A stretch of DNA of 64,000 nucleotides from JASLEW01 sp035544895. GTDB taxonomy: Bacteria; Acidobacteriota; Thermoanaerobaculia; Multivoradales; UBA5704. Made by a program: the position numbers and the translations under genes. Below are positions 21,375-29,737 of this stretch, piece by piece (position 1 is the stretch's first letter; each line of letters opens with the position of its first letter). The DNA is taken from the NCBI GenBank assembly GCA_035544895.1, contig DASZZM010000027.1, forward strand, positions 33,752 through 97,751. Reading direction: 5' to 3'. Below the pieces are notes generated by a model. The model did no database searches and had not been told where the DNA came from. It worked only from the letters and a program-made list of their open reading frames with translations.

Positions 21375-23390
21375 TCACCGCGCCGGCGCCACACTTGCGT
21401 CGCTCACCGCGCTCGCCGCCCTCAGCCGGCGGTTGAGCGCCTCGATCCGCTCCTGGGCGCGCGGGTACGCGCTGGGGAGCAGGCAGCCAGCGGCGTCGAT
21501 CTCGTCGTGGTAGTGCAGGATGACTGGGTCGGCCGCCAGCAGCGCGGCAGGCGCCGGCTGGGGGCGCAAGTGGAGTGGGAAGTTGAGAGCTGCCGGCGCC
21601 TCGTCGAACGGGACCGGGTGCGCGGCCAGGGCCAGGCTGAGGCTCGCCTGGTGACAGTGGTGGGCGCAGGGGCCCAGGAGCTCGAGCGAATCGAGGATGC
21701 GGACGTTCCACTCGCGCCAGACCGGTGTGAACTCGAGCGCCACCTCGCGCGTCAGGAAGACGACCCCGGCGTTACAGTAGAGGATCGTGCGCTCGCGCTC
21801 GAGCGTCGGCCGGTAGCGCCGCGGCGGCAGCGGCAGGCCGAAGTGGCGGAAGAGTCGTACGAAGGCGTCGTGAGTCACCGACGCCACGTCGGCGATTTTG
21901 GCCTGAAAGGCCCCGGCGGTCAGGAGCGGCAGCGGGTCGCCGACGAACGCCGTATCGCAGTCGAGCAGCAGCAGCCCGCGGGCATCCGTCGAGAGCGCTT
22001 CGGGAAAGAATTGAAGCCTGTTGGCCGATCCGTTCCGGGGGTCGAAGCGCTCGACGATCCGCACTTCTGCGCCGGCGCGCTCGAGCGCCGCCTGCTCCTC
22101 GGGAGCGATGCCGCCGACCACGCAGACCAACATCCGGGCGCCGGCGAGCGACCCCCCAAACCAGCGCAGGGAAAGCGCCAGCCGCCGGGCCTGGGCCAGG
22201 CTGCGCGGGAGGTTCTCCGCCACGCAGCCGATAAGGACCTCCTGGGGCCGAAGCCGCGGTAGAGCGCCCACGAGCTTGCACAGCCGCCAGGCACCCTGGC
22301 GACGGAAGCCGCGCCAGTGGCGGGCGGCACCCCAGTAGCCGTGGACGAGACGCCACGCCCGCGTCGCCTCGACCCGCTCCCGTTCGAAGTTCTGTGCTTC
22401 GAGCTGCACACGGAGGCGGGTCGCCAGCTCCTGGAGCTGCTCGATCCGCTCCGCCTGGCGCGCGATCTGCAGCTTCAGATCGGAGTAGTCGATCCGCTGC
22501 CGTGTCGACGCGACGACGGCACTCTGCCGCTGGCCGGAAGACGCCGCCAACGCCGCCGCCAGCAGGTGCTCGTTCGCTTCCTCGAGATCCCGCTCCCTGG
22601 GAGAGGCCAGGGAGTCCGGATTGCGGCTCCCGGCGGGCCCGCCGCCGGGAAGATCGGCCGCCTCCTCGAGCTGGTCGAAGAGCCTCATGGCCTCGGGGAC
22701 CAGGGCGCGCCACTCGATGTCCGCCGCCAGGAGGCCGCTGCGCAGCTCGCCGGGCACGAAGCGCCCCTCGAGCCCGCGGCCGGCGAGCTGCAGGCCGAAC
22801 CGGCGCGCGGCCAGCTCCAGCGCCACCGTCAGGTCGCGGCTAACGCCGGCGATCGACCAGAGCAGGCAACTCTCCGGCCTGGCGGCGCGGAAGGCGAGCA
22901 CTTGCCGGTTGTAGACCGTCCAGGCCCGGATCGCGGTCCAGGCGTCGAGCTGCACCTCGACATCGAGCCCCCGCCGCACGAGCGAGAGCGCGACCTCGGC
23001 CGGGTGCCGGTAGACGAGGAGATAGCGGGGGTTGGGGAGCAGGGTGTCCCACGCCGGCAGGAAGAGACTGGTGCGCGGGTCCTTCCACCCCCAGATCGGC
23101 TTGCCGGCCCGCCGGGCGAGGAGCGCGCGGGCCTGACGCGCCTCCTCCTCGTCGAGCCACTCCATACTGCCGCCATGAGGCCGCAGCGGCCCGACGCCGC
23201 GCCGCTCCAGGCAGGCCTCATGAAAACGCACAAAATCCAGGTCCTCGAAGTGGCCACGCAGGTTTCCCTTGCTCGCCGGCAGGAGCTGCGTCCCCATGTC
23301 GATGCCCCCCAAAACGGCGAGGCTCGCGAGGAGCGAGGTGCCGGACCGATGCATGCCGGTGACGACGAGGACGCAGTGAAGCCTTGGCAT
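21375..23390 (-). CDS. Sulfotransferase-glycosyltransferase fusion protein
   Basis: Encodes 671 residues from ATG 23390 (GGAG nine bases upstream). Upstream in-frame starts would run into the divergent peptidase gene. Residues 1-260 resemble the sulfotransferase family: a PAPS-binding P-loop near residues 11-20 (TGMHRSGTSL) and KDPRTSLFLPAW at 103-114. Residues about 330-400 form a charged helical, probably coiled-coil, segment. Residues about 430-640 look like a GT-A glycosyltransferase, with a DxD motif at D477-C-D479 in LLLLDCDTAFVGDP and an H-rich stretch near the end (GPCAHHCHQ). The fusion suggests coupled glycosylation and sulfation of a surface glycan. The acceptor is unknown and no other polysaccharide genes lie nearby. 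Confidence 0.8.
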   Translation of the reverse strand: MPRLHCVLVVTGMHRSGTSLLASLAVLGGIDMGTQLLPASKGNLRGHFEDLDFVRFHEACLERRGVGPLRPHGGSMEWLDEEEARQARALLARRAGKPIWGWKDPRTSLFLPAWDTLLPNPRYLLVYRHPAEVALSLVRRGLDVEVQLDAWTAIRAWTVYNRQVLAFRAARPESCLLWSIAGVSRDLTVALELAARRFGLQLAGRGLEGRFVPGELRSGLLAADIEWRALVPEAMRLFDQLEEAADLPGGGPAGSRNPDSLASPRERDLEEANEHLLAAALAASSGQRQSAVVASTRQRIDYSDLKLQIARQAERIEQLQELATRLRVQLEAQNFERERVEATRAWRLVHGYWGAARHWRGFRRQGAWRLCKLVGALPRLRPQEVLIGCVAENLPRSLAQARRLALSLRWFGGSLAGARMLVCVVGGIAPEEQAALERAGAEVRIVERFDPRNGSANRLQFFPEALSTDARGLLLLDCDTAFVGDPLPLLTAGAFQAKIADVASVTHDAFVRLFRHFGLPLPPRRYRPTLERERTILYCNAGVVFLTREVALEFTPVWREWNVRILDSLELLGPCAHHCHQASLSLALAAHPVPFDEAPAALNFPLHLRPQPAPAALLAADPVILHYHDEIDAAGCLLPSAYPRAQERIEALNRRLRAASAVSDASVAPAR

Positions 23391-23496
23391 GTCTTCGACT
23401 CCGGGGACCCTTCTAACAGATAGCCGCGCAGTGGGTCCACCCGCGCGGCCAGGACCGAAGCTGTCTTGGGACGGCTCCGCCGGGTAGACTCCTCCT

Positions 23497-25317
23497 ATGG
23501 ACACGAGCGCTACTTTTCGCATCCCGGCGGCAACTCGCCACCACCGCCGCCGCGCGGCCGCCGCGGTAATGCTGGGGGCGGCAGCCCTGGCGTCCACCTC
23601 TCCCGCGGCTTCCCGAGCGGCGGCCCCGGCTGGACGGCTCTCCTCCAAGCCACAGGCCCCCGTGGCCGAGACCACCGAGACCGCCGAGACCGTCCCGTGG
23701 CCGATGCTGTCGGCCGCCGACGCGGCGCCGGACCTCGAGCGGCGGCTCGCCAAGTGGAAAGCGGTGCCGATGCCGTTCTCCGCCGCGGGCCTCAGCGCGC
23801 GCGAGCGGCAGATGGTGGACAAGCTCGTCGAGGCGTGCCGCTGGCTGGAAAGGATCTACTGGCGGCAGAGCGATCCCGAAGGGCTGGCGCTCTATGGCAC
23901 GCTGACCGCGGCAAAGGCCCCCGCCGAGCGCGACCGCGAGCTGCGCCGCCTGCTGTGGATCAACGGCAGCCACTTCGATCTCCTCGACGAGAACCGCCCG
24001 TTCGTCGGCCGTGAGCCGATGCCGCCGGGACGGGCGCTCTATCCACGCGGCCTGACGCGGCAGCAGATCGAGGCCTTCGTGGCTGCCGATCCCGCGCGGA
24101 AGAAAGCCATCTACGACGAGCACAGCGTGATCCTCTCCGCCGGCGGCGGCGCACTCGCCACCCAGCCCTACCACGTGGCGTACGGGGCCTGGCTCAATCC
24201 CGCGGCGCGCGCCCTGCGCGAGGCGGCGGCGCTCGCCGGCGAGCCAGCCTTCGCCAGCTTCCTGCGCCTGCGCGCCGACGCCCTGCTTTCCGACGACTAC
24301 TTTCAGAGCGATCTCGCCTGGCTCGACCTCGTGAACCCGAAATTCGATCTCATCTTCGCCCCCTATGAGACCTATCTGGACGACCTGCTGGGGGTCAAGA
24401 CTTCCTATGGCGCGGCGGTGCTCATCCGCAACGAGACGGAAAGCGCCAAGCTCGCCGTGTTCCAGAAGTACGTGGCGGACATCCAGGAGGCGCTGCCCCT
24501 GGCGCAGGAGGACCGGCCCTCCAAGCGCGGCCGGGTGGCGCCGATGGAGGTGATGGACGCGCCCTTCCGCGCCGGCGACCTCCGGCATGGCTACCAGGCC
24601 GTGGCCGACAACCTGCCGAACGATCCGCGCGTCCACGAGCTGAAAGGCAGCAAACGCATCTTCTTCAAGAACTTCATGGATGCGCGGGTCGATCACGTGA
24701 TCCTGCCGCTGGCCAGGCGGCTGATGCGCGCCGACCAGGCGGCAAAGGCCTCCGCCGAGGGCTACCTCGCCGCCGTCATGATGCACGAGATCAGCCACGG
24801 GCTCGGTCCGACCTACGCCCGCCGCGGCGGGCAGCGGGTCGACATCCGCGAAGCGATCGGCCCCGCCTACTCGGGCCTCGAAGAGGCCAAGGCGGACGTC
24901 ACCGGCATTTTCGGCCTCGCCTGGCTGATAGACCGCGGCGCGCTGCCGAAGGAGCGCCTGGAGGAGTACTACGCATCCTACGTGGCCGGGATCTTCCGCA
25001 CCGTCCGCTTCGGCACCGGCGAGGCGCACGGGCGCGCCGAGATGATGGAGCTCAACTACCTTGCGGAGCAGGGCGCGCTTCGCCGCGCCGCCGCTTCCGG
25101 CCGCTACGAGATCGACTACGCCAAGCTGCCCGCCGCCCTCGCCGCGCTCACCCGCGAGGTGCTGCAGACCGAGGCGACCGGCGACCGTGCCCGCGCTGAA
25201 GCCTGGTTCAAGAAGTACGGCGCCATGCCCGCCGGGCTCCAGTCTGACCTCGCCGCCACCGCCGACATCCCCGTCGACCTCGATCCGCAAGGCTCGATCC
25301 CGGAAGGCGTGGAGTAG
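23497..25317 (+). CDS. Exported M49-like (dipeptidyl-peptidase III type) zinc metallopeptidase
   Basis: Encodes 606 residues. The N-terminus has an RRR-containing basic stretch and an Ala-rich hydrophobic segment, about residues 22-45, consistent with export. The zinc site is clear: HEISH at residues 430-434 (MMHEISHGLGPTY), and a Glu-containing second motif with E462/E463 and D467 (GLEEAKADVTG). This combination is typical of M49 relatives, including the C-terminal part of plant NUDIX-M49 proteins with HECCHG and EEAKAD. M49 enzymes cleave dipeptides from peptide N-termini; substrate specificity here is unknown. An exported location is unusual for M49. The ATG lacks an obvious Shine-Dalgarno. 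A short hairpin follows the stop codon. Confidence 0.83.
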   Translation: MDTSATFRIPAATRHHRRRAAAAVMLGAAALASTSPAASRAAAPAGRLSSKPQAPVAETTETAETVPWPMLSAADAAPDLERRLAKWKAVPMPFSAAGLSARERQMVDKLVEACRWLERIYWRQSDPEGLALYGTLTAAKAPAERDRELRRLLWINGSHFDLLDENRPFVGREPMPPGRALYPRGLTRQQIEAFVAADPARKKAIYDEHSVILSAGGGALATQPYHVAYGAWLNPAARALREAAALAGEPAFASFLRLRADALLSDDYFQSDLAWLDLVNPKFDLIFAPYETYLDDLLGVKTSYGAAVLIRNETESAKLAVFQKYVADIQEALPLAQEDRPSKRGRVAPMEVMDAPFRAGDLRHGYQAVADNLPNDPRVHELKGSKRIFFKNFMDARVDHVILPLARRLMRADQAAKASAEGYLAAVMMHEISHGLGPTYARRGGQRVDIREAIGPAYSGLEEAKADVTGIFGLAWLIDRGALPKERLEEYYASYVAGIFRTVRFGTGEAHGRAEMMELNYLAEQGALRRAAASGRYEIDYAKLPAALAALTREVLQTEATGDRARAEAWFKKYGAMPAGLQSDLAATADIPVDLDPQGSIPEGVE

Positions 25318-25348
25318 GAGGCAAAGCTCCGGCCGTGGCCGTGCCTCC
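25317..25348 (+). terminator. Hairpin after the M49 gene
   Basis: GGAGGCA and TGCCTCC form a seven-base stem immediately after the stop codon, with a GC-rich inner part. There is no strong T-run, so a role in termination is only suggested. Confidence 0.35.
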
Positions 25349-25417
25349 GCTTGCATTCCTCCGGGAGCTCTTGTAGCATCTCCGATGGCTGTCATAGGTT
25401 GGTGCCCGAGGAGCGGA

Positions 25418-25822
25418 ATGCCTGGCGCTAGAGCCGCAGCGGTTCGCTTGACGCGTTTCGAGCTGGAAGTGATGGACCACCTCTGGAGGCTGGGGCGGGC
25501 CTCGGTGCGCGAGCTGCTCGAGGCCCTGCCGGCACGCCGGCGGCCGGCCTACACGACAGTGCAGACGATCGTCCGCCGCCTCGAAGAAAAAGGGGCCGCC
25601 CGCCTGGTGCGCAAGATCGGCAACGCACACATCTATGAGCCGGCGGTGACCCGCGAGGCCGCCTACCGCAGGCTGGTCAAGGAATTCCTCGACATCTTCG
25701 GCGGCTCGGCGCGCCCCCTGATGGCCCACCTGGCCGAGTCCGGCGAGCTCACGTTGGAGGACGTGCACGCCCTGGAGCGGGCGCTTGCCGCCAGCCCGGG
25801 CGAGCCGCGCCAGGACGAGTAG
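25418..25822 (+). CDS. BlaI/MecI-type transcriptional repressor
   Basis: Encodes 134 residues from ATG 25418, preceded by GAGGAG; an ATG at 25385 is possible but lacks a good site. The winged-helix signature LTRFELEVMDHLWRLG, then YTTVQTIVRRLEEKGAARL, is typical of BlaI/MecI/CopY repressors, and a helical dimerisation tail follows. In known systems the repressor binds a palindromic operator of its own operon and is inactivated after its partner metalloprotease senses a signal, classically beta-lactam. The partner here is the M56 gene 52 bases downstream. No beta-lactamase or mecA-like gene lies next to them, so the regulated target is unknown. Likely autoregulated. Confidence 0.9.
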   Translation: MPGARAAAVRLTRFELEVMDHLWRLGRASVRELLEALPARRRPAYTTVQTIVRRLEEKGAARLVRKIGNAHIYEPAVTREAAYRRLVKEFLDIFGGSARPLMAHLAESGELTLEDVHALERALAASPGEPRQDE

Positions 25823-25874
25823 GAAGCGTCGCGTCCACGCCCGGCCGCGACCGCGAGAACGACAGGGAATCGCT

Positions 25875-27212
25875 ATGGCGGCACTCTGGCAATCGGTCGG
25901 TTATGCATCGGGATGGCTGTGGACGGTCGCCGCTCAGCACCTCTGGGAGGCGACCGTGTTCACCGCGCTGGTCTTTCTGCTGATGGCGCTGCTGCGCCGC
26001 CTGCCGGCGCGGACCCGCTACTCGCTCGGCTTGCTTGCGGCGGTGAAGTTCCTGGCACCTTCGGTGCTGCTCTTCTCGCTGCTCAAGGCGCTGCGTCCGG
26101 ACGCCTTCGGCCTCGCGTCGATGCGCCGCCTTGCTTTCCTCGATCCGTTCGCAGTCCTCGCGCCCGGCGCACCGCCGGCGAGAGCCGCCGACCTGGTTGG
26201 CATCCATGGCTTCGGCATCGTCTTCGCCGCCGCCTGGATCGCCGGCGGCGGAATCCTGGCGGCGCTCTGGTGGCAGCGCCGGCGGAATTTCGTGGAGATT
26301 CTGGGCCGCGTCCGCCGAGCGATTGCCGCAGGCGGGAGCGCCCAGGACGAGTCGCAGGCCGCAGGCCGGAGCGCCCTGCAAATCGGCCATACCGCCGAAC
26401 GTGCGGCTCTGGCGGATATCCGGCGGCGCCTGGGGATCCGGCGGCCGGTCGAGCTGGTGATCTCGGCCGAGGTGCTGCAGCCCGGCGTGTGGGGGATCTG
26501 GCGTCCGGTTGTGGTGCTGCCCGAAGGTATCCTCGCCGAGCTGACGCCCGGCGAGCTCGAGATGGTGCTGCTGCACGAGCTGTTGCACGTGCGGCGCTGG
26601 GACAACCTCACCAGCCATCTGCAGATGGTCTTGTGCTGGGTCTTCTGGTTCCATCCCCTCGTCTGGCTGCTCGACCGCCGGCTGCTCGCCGAGCGCGAGC
26701 TGGCCTGCGACGAGCAGGTCCTGCGGCTGTCCGGCGCCTCCAACCTCTACGCCCGCTGCCTGCTCAAAGTGCTGCGCCATGGCATCGGCTGGCGGCTGGC
26801 GGGGGCATCGGTGGCCGGCGGGGCCAACCTGCGGCGGCGTCTCGGCCGCATCCTTGCCGAAACCGGCGACGACCGGGCCCAGGCACCCTGGCGCCCTCGC
26901 GTGCATCGCGGAGTGGTCGCCGCGACCGCCCTGCTGCTGGTCGCCTCCTCGCTCGCCGCCGGCGGCGCGGCGTTCGAGCGCGCCCTGTTCGCCAGCTGCC
27001 GCCAAGCCGCCCACGTGGTCGCACGTCACGCGACCTCTCCCTCGTCAGTCTCCGCCGTCCACGACGCGCACCCGAGAGCGCTCCAACCCACCGCCTCCCG
27101 CCGCCCCGCGCCCGCGCCCGCCAAGCCCTGTCACCCCAGCGGTCCCCTCGAGTTCGGAGCGAATCGAGACCAGGACTCCGCGCGGCAGAAGACGAAGCTC
27201 AGGGTGGCCTGA
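25875..27212 (+). CDS. M56 (BlaR1/MecR1-like) membrane metallopeptidase
   Basis: Encodes 445 residues from ATG 25875 with CAGGGA upstream. Three or four hydrophobic segments occur in the first 150 residues, and one more near 355-375 follows the peptidase domain. The zinc site HELLH is at 234-238 (LLHELLHVRRWDN), and ERELACDEQVL about 45 residues later supplies the third ligand region. This is the cytoplasmic-facing protease of BlaR1-type sensors. The C-terminal extracytoplasmic part is short (about 70 residues, Pro/Ala-rich) and lacks a penicillin-binding sensor domain, so it is an M56 peptidase paired with BlaI rather than a true beta-lactam receptor. Signal and target remain unknown. Confidence 0.87.
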   Translation: MAALWQSVGYASGWLWTVAAQHLWEATVFTALVFLLMALLRRLPARTRYSLGLLAAVKFLAPSVLLFSLLKALRPDAFGLASMRRLAFLDPFAVLAPGAPPARAADLVGIHGFGIVFAAAWIAGGGILAALWWQRRRNFVEILGRVRRAIAAGGSAQDESQAAGRSALQIGHTAERAALADIRRRLGIRRPVELVISAEVLQPGVWGIWRPVVVLPEGILAELTPGELEMVLLHELLHVRRWDNLTSHLQMVLCWVFWFHPLVWLLDRRLLAERELACDEQVLRLSGASNLYARCLLKVLRHGIGWRLAGASVAGGANLRRRLGRILAETGDDRAQAPWRPRVHRGVVAATALLLVASSLAAGGAAFERALFASCRQAAHVVARHATSPSSVSAVHDAHPRALQPTASRRPAPAPAKPCHPSGPLEFGANRDQDSARQKTKLRVA

Positions 27213-27252
27213 AACATCGAAGTCGGCCACGCGACGCCGGCGCGGGTTCGCC

Positions 27253-27528
27253 TCAACGCGACTGCAACTCTTCGCGCAGGATCTGGCGCAGGGCCTCGAC
27301 CGTGACCGGTGCGGCCTCAGGCGCCACGGCCGCTCGAAGAGCCGCATTCATGAGAGTCTGGTAACCCCTGCCCTCACGCTCGGCGCGGGCGCGGAAGGCC
27401 ACAAGCACATCGTCGTCGATCAAGATCGTGATGCGGGTCTTTCCCCTGGCGACTTCCGCCTGCAGCTTGGCCAGATGGGGCACGTCTTTCGCGCGCCGTG
27501 CTCCGGCGAAGTCATATTCCTTGCGCAT
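27253..27528 (-). CDS. brnA: BrnA-like antitoxin (ribbon-helix-helix)
   Basis: Encodes 91 residues from ATG 27528. The core KTRITILIDDDVLVAFRARA followed by GYQTLMNAALRAAV is the BrnA antitoxin signature: a beta strand that pairs in the dimer, then two helices. BrnA binds DNA and neutralises the BrnT ribonuclease toxin. Here the start overlaps the end of a brnT reading frame by 17 bases, the normal arrangement, but that brnT is truncated. The antitoxin itself looks intact and may persist as an orphan or act on another BrnT. It converges on the M56 gene across a 40-base gap. Confidence 0.82.
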   Translation of the reverse strand: MRKEYDFAGARRAKDVPHLAKLQAEVARGKTRITILIDDDVLVAFRARAEREGRGYQTLMNAALRAAVAPEAAPVTVEALRQILREELQSR

Positions 27529-27647
27529 ATTGCCGTTCCTCTCTGTCAGTCGCCTTACGGGCCGAAATCAGCCGAATCGTCTCCTCATCCCGGAGGGTGT
27601 AGCAGACCGTCAGCAGCCGACCCAGCGTTCGACCTTCAGGAGCGGTC
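27512..27647 (-). pseudogene. brnT: Truncated BrnT toxin, C-terminal part only
   Basis: Just upstream of brnA, a short minus-strand frame ending in TGA at 27514-27512 reads GRTLGRLLTVCYTLRDEETI and then RLISARKATDREERQY. That is the second half of a BrnT ribonuclease toxin, with the conserved IRLISARKAT block. The first half, including the early catalytic residues, is absent. Upstream sequence belongs to an AbrB-type gene that overlaps it. A deletion probably joined the two loci. Confidence 0.7.
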
Positions 27648-27845
27648 CTTCTTCTCGCGAGAGCCTTCGGTCTTCATCCCCTTGGCGAAGCCGCGCAAGC
27701 TCGACAACGGCCGGTCGGGGATCAGGGTGATGACACCGCGCTTGGCGATCACCTGGAGCACCTGGCCCGCGACCAGCGGCACCTGCTCGCGAATCTCCTT
27801 GGGAATCACGACCTGGTACTTGGAAGAGATGGTTGTCTGCGGCAT
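27636..27845 (-). CDS. AbrB/MazE-type antitoxin, orphan
   Basis: Encodes 69 residues from an ATG. The N-terminal swapped-hairpin motif is clear: TTISSKYQVVIPKEIREQ, then LVAGQVLQVIAKRGVITLIP, as in VapB/MazE/SpoVT-AbrB proteins. The tail ends in charged residues (SREKKDRS). Such proteins usually precede a PIN-domain VapC toxin; here the next sequence is the brnT fragment, so the toxin is missing. It may have been fused into this place by the deletion that removed the front of brnT. Residual DNA-binding function is possible. Confidence 0.78.
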   Translation of the reverse strand: MPQTTISSKYQVVIPKEIREQVPLVAGQVLQVIAKRGVITLIPDRPLSSLRGFAKGMKTEGSREKKDRS

Positions 27846-28064
27846 CGACTGTCCTACCTTTCGCTGATCGATCGAGATATTGTGCTACACAGGTCGCGTG
27901 GCGGCCACTCGCCCTTGGATAGTAAGCGCGCCGGATATGGCGCCACCGCCACCCCTTTTGTCGCCGATACCTCTTGACACGCCTTTTCGGACCCCTGCAC
28001 GAAGATTCTCAAATCCGCACTGGAAGGGCATCGATTGGCCCGCGGGAGGGGCGCACGGGCCGGT

Positions 28065-28514
28065 TCATGGTCGCAGCGTGTACCCGAATCTGCGCAGGCT
28101 ATCCTCGGTACAGGATACCCTTTCGCCGGCGCGAGGAATGGTAAGATGCGTGAGCCCTTCCTCGATGCGGGCTACATGATCGGGATCGTCTGGAGAGATG
28201 AGTAGGTGCATATTGATCGATTTGCCGTCTTTGGTGATCGGAGTTATCCGGTACTCGATATTCGGGATGACGAGCTTGATGTTCTGGAGGCGACCCTGAT
28301 TTCGATACGCGAGCAGCTTCTTATAGCCACGCAGCGTTAGGTAGTCAGTGACGCCAATAACAGCGATTTGCGGGTCGGCAGCTTCGATTTCTGTAAGGTA
28401 CTCGTCCCAACTGCCGTCCGAATCGTCAAACTGATCGTTCAGCGCCGTCCCGGGAGTGTGGATGTGGAGATCCCACCTCCGCCATTCAGAGCCTCGGCCA
28501 TAGGTCTTGATCAT
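28065..28514 (-). pseudogene. N-terminal fragment of a TrlF-like PHP-domain ATPase
   Basis: The ATG at 28514 has AAAGGA eight bases upstream and opens MIKTYGRGSEWRRWDLHIHT. The WDLHIHTPGTALNDQF block, with the metal-binding HxH of a PHP domain, plus IAVIGVTDYLTLRGYKKLL and NMHLLISPDD are characteristic of TrlF-family AAA-like ATPases, normally close to 900-1,000 residues. Only 149 residues remain, and the frame stops after RRFGYTLRP with no ATPase domain downstream. It is therefore a broken gene, probably part of a lost defence-type or mobile cassette. Its GC content is lower than that of the chromosome around it. Confidence 0.72.
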
Positions 28515-28601
28515 CGTCCGTTGGTCCTTTGTTGAATCGTAATTGGCTAGGATACCGGCCGTCAAATTGACGATCCTCGATAGGTTGGCGCGCTCCCGTA
28601 A

Positions 28602-28724
28602 TGAGCACCTCTAGGCAAGGAGGCGGTACAGCTCTCCCCGGCCGTTGACTCACTCGACCCGACGGAGCTTGAAGAGTTCGCCAAGCTGTACAAGAAGCCT
28701 CTCGCATTCTTCCTGAACGGCTGA
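28602..28724 (+). pseudogene. C-terminal scrap of an XRE-type HTH protein
   Basis: Between an in-frame stop at 28602 and the stop at 28722 the plus strand reads ...VDSLDPTELEEFAKLYKKPL followed by AFFLNG. This closely resembles the end of the HTH domain in regulators associated with ImmA/IrrE peptidases, where an L..A..Y/L.RPLA.FL ending is common. No start codon and no helix-turn-helix core are left. A short remnant, assigned by pattern only. Confidence 0.4.
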
Positions 28725-28731
28725 GCAGCGG

Positions 28732-28926
28732 TCAGCCGCTCTGCGGGTCGTAGCCCAGGAAGCGGACGATGCCGGGCAGGTGCCAAGCTCCCGGCTCCTT
28801 GCGGTTCTTCTCCCAGGTGTACAGGGTCGCAACGTTCGCGCCGAGCGCCGCTGCCACCTGCCGTTGGGTGAGCCCGAGGTCCAGCCGACGCCGCTTCAGG
28901 TGCTCGATGAGGCGGCAAATTGGCAA
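28732..28926 (-). CDS. Small helix-turn-helix (XRE-type) protein
   Basis: Encodes 64 residues if the TTG at 28926 is used; no ATG or GTG is available, and an open frame continues back to a stop near 28968. The core LIEHLKRRRLDLGLTQRQVA followed by ALGANVATLYTWEKNRKEPG and IVRFLGYDP is a textbook Cro/C1-type HTH found in many small regulators. The GYDP ending is typical of a complete domain. The protein may be intact but starts weakly, or it may be the tail of a former longer regulator, given the debris around it. Confidence 0.6.
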   Translation of the reverse strand: MPICRLIEHLKRRRLDLGLTQRQVAAALGANVATLYTWEKNRKEPGAWHLPGIVRFLGYDPQSG

Positions 28927-28968
28927 CGAACCCCAGGGGGTGTGAGAGCTCCGAACTTGCCTGAGCTC

Positions 28969-29733
28969 CTAGCCTTTCTCTTGACGACCCGTTCGTGGTC
29001 TCCGGCTCCTCCCGCCGCTGTCGCCGGCGCGGCCGACGGCGGCGAGGTAGACGATGTGGCGGGGGCCGCCACGGCCGGGGCGGTGGCGGTCGAGGGTGAA
29101 GCCGGCGGCGGCGAGATGGTGCTCGAAGGCGGCGTCGGGGTCTTCGGACCAGACGGCGAGGAGGCCGCCGGGGGCGAGGGCGGCGCGGGTGCGGGCGATG
29201 GCGGCGGGACTGTAGAAGGGCTCGCCGCGCCGGCGGGTGGCGGCGGTTGCGGCGCGCGGGCCCTCGAAGAGGTCGAGCAGGATGGCGTCGAATCTACGGG
29301 CGCCGGGCCGCGCGGCGGCCGCGATCACGTCGGCGACGTCGGCGAGCACGATGCGCACTCGCGGATCGGCGGCGGCGCCGGCGGTCAGGTGGGCGAGCGG
29401 ACCGCGACACCAGCGGACGATCGCCGGCTCGATCTCGGCCGCGACTACCCGCGCAGCGCCCGGCAGGGCGTCAAGCGCGGCCCGTAGCGTGTAGCCCATG
29501 CCCAGCCCGCCGAGCAGGACCCGCGGACGAAACTGGCCGGCAAGCCCCGACTCTCGAGCGAGGGAGCGGCAGGCCAGCTCGGCGAGCGCCGTCTCGGAGC
29601 GGTGCGCGGCGGAGCTCATCAGCACCCGTCCGCCCACCGTGATCACCCAGTCGCTTTCCCCTCGCCGCCGCAGCTCGAGCCTCCCCTCCGCCGTCTCGAC
29701 GCCGTCGACTGTCTGCCAGCCCTGACTTCTCAC
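28969..29733 (-). CDS. Spermidine synthase-like methyltransferase-fold protein
   Basis: Encodes 254 residues from a GTG five bases after the stop of the upstream gene, implying cotranscription. The nucleotide-binding loop LLGGLGMGYTLRAAL, an acidic second strand (VVAAEIEPAIVRWC) and FDAILLDLFEGP give the Rossmann fold of spermidine synthases. The characteristic polyamine-site residues are not conserved as far as I can see, and the chain is shorter than SpeE. Many such genes are uncharacterised 'spermidine synthase-like' proteins, so transfer of an aminopropyl group is not proven. The C-terminus is Arg/Gly-rich. Confidence 0.8.
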   Translation of the reverse strand: MRSQGWQTVDGVETAEGRLELRRRGESDWVITVGGRVLMSSAAHRSETALAELACRSLARESGLAGQFRPRVLLGGLGMGYTLRAALDALPGAARVVAAEIEPAIVRWCRGPLAHLTAGAAADPRVRIVLADVADVIAAAARPGARRFDAILLDLFEGPRAATAATRRRGEPFYSPAAIARTRAALAPGGLLAVWSEDPDAAFEHHLAAAGFTLDRHRPGRGGPRHIVYLAAVGRAGDSGGRSRRPRTGRQEKG

Positions 29734-29737
29734 CGGG

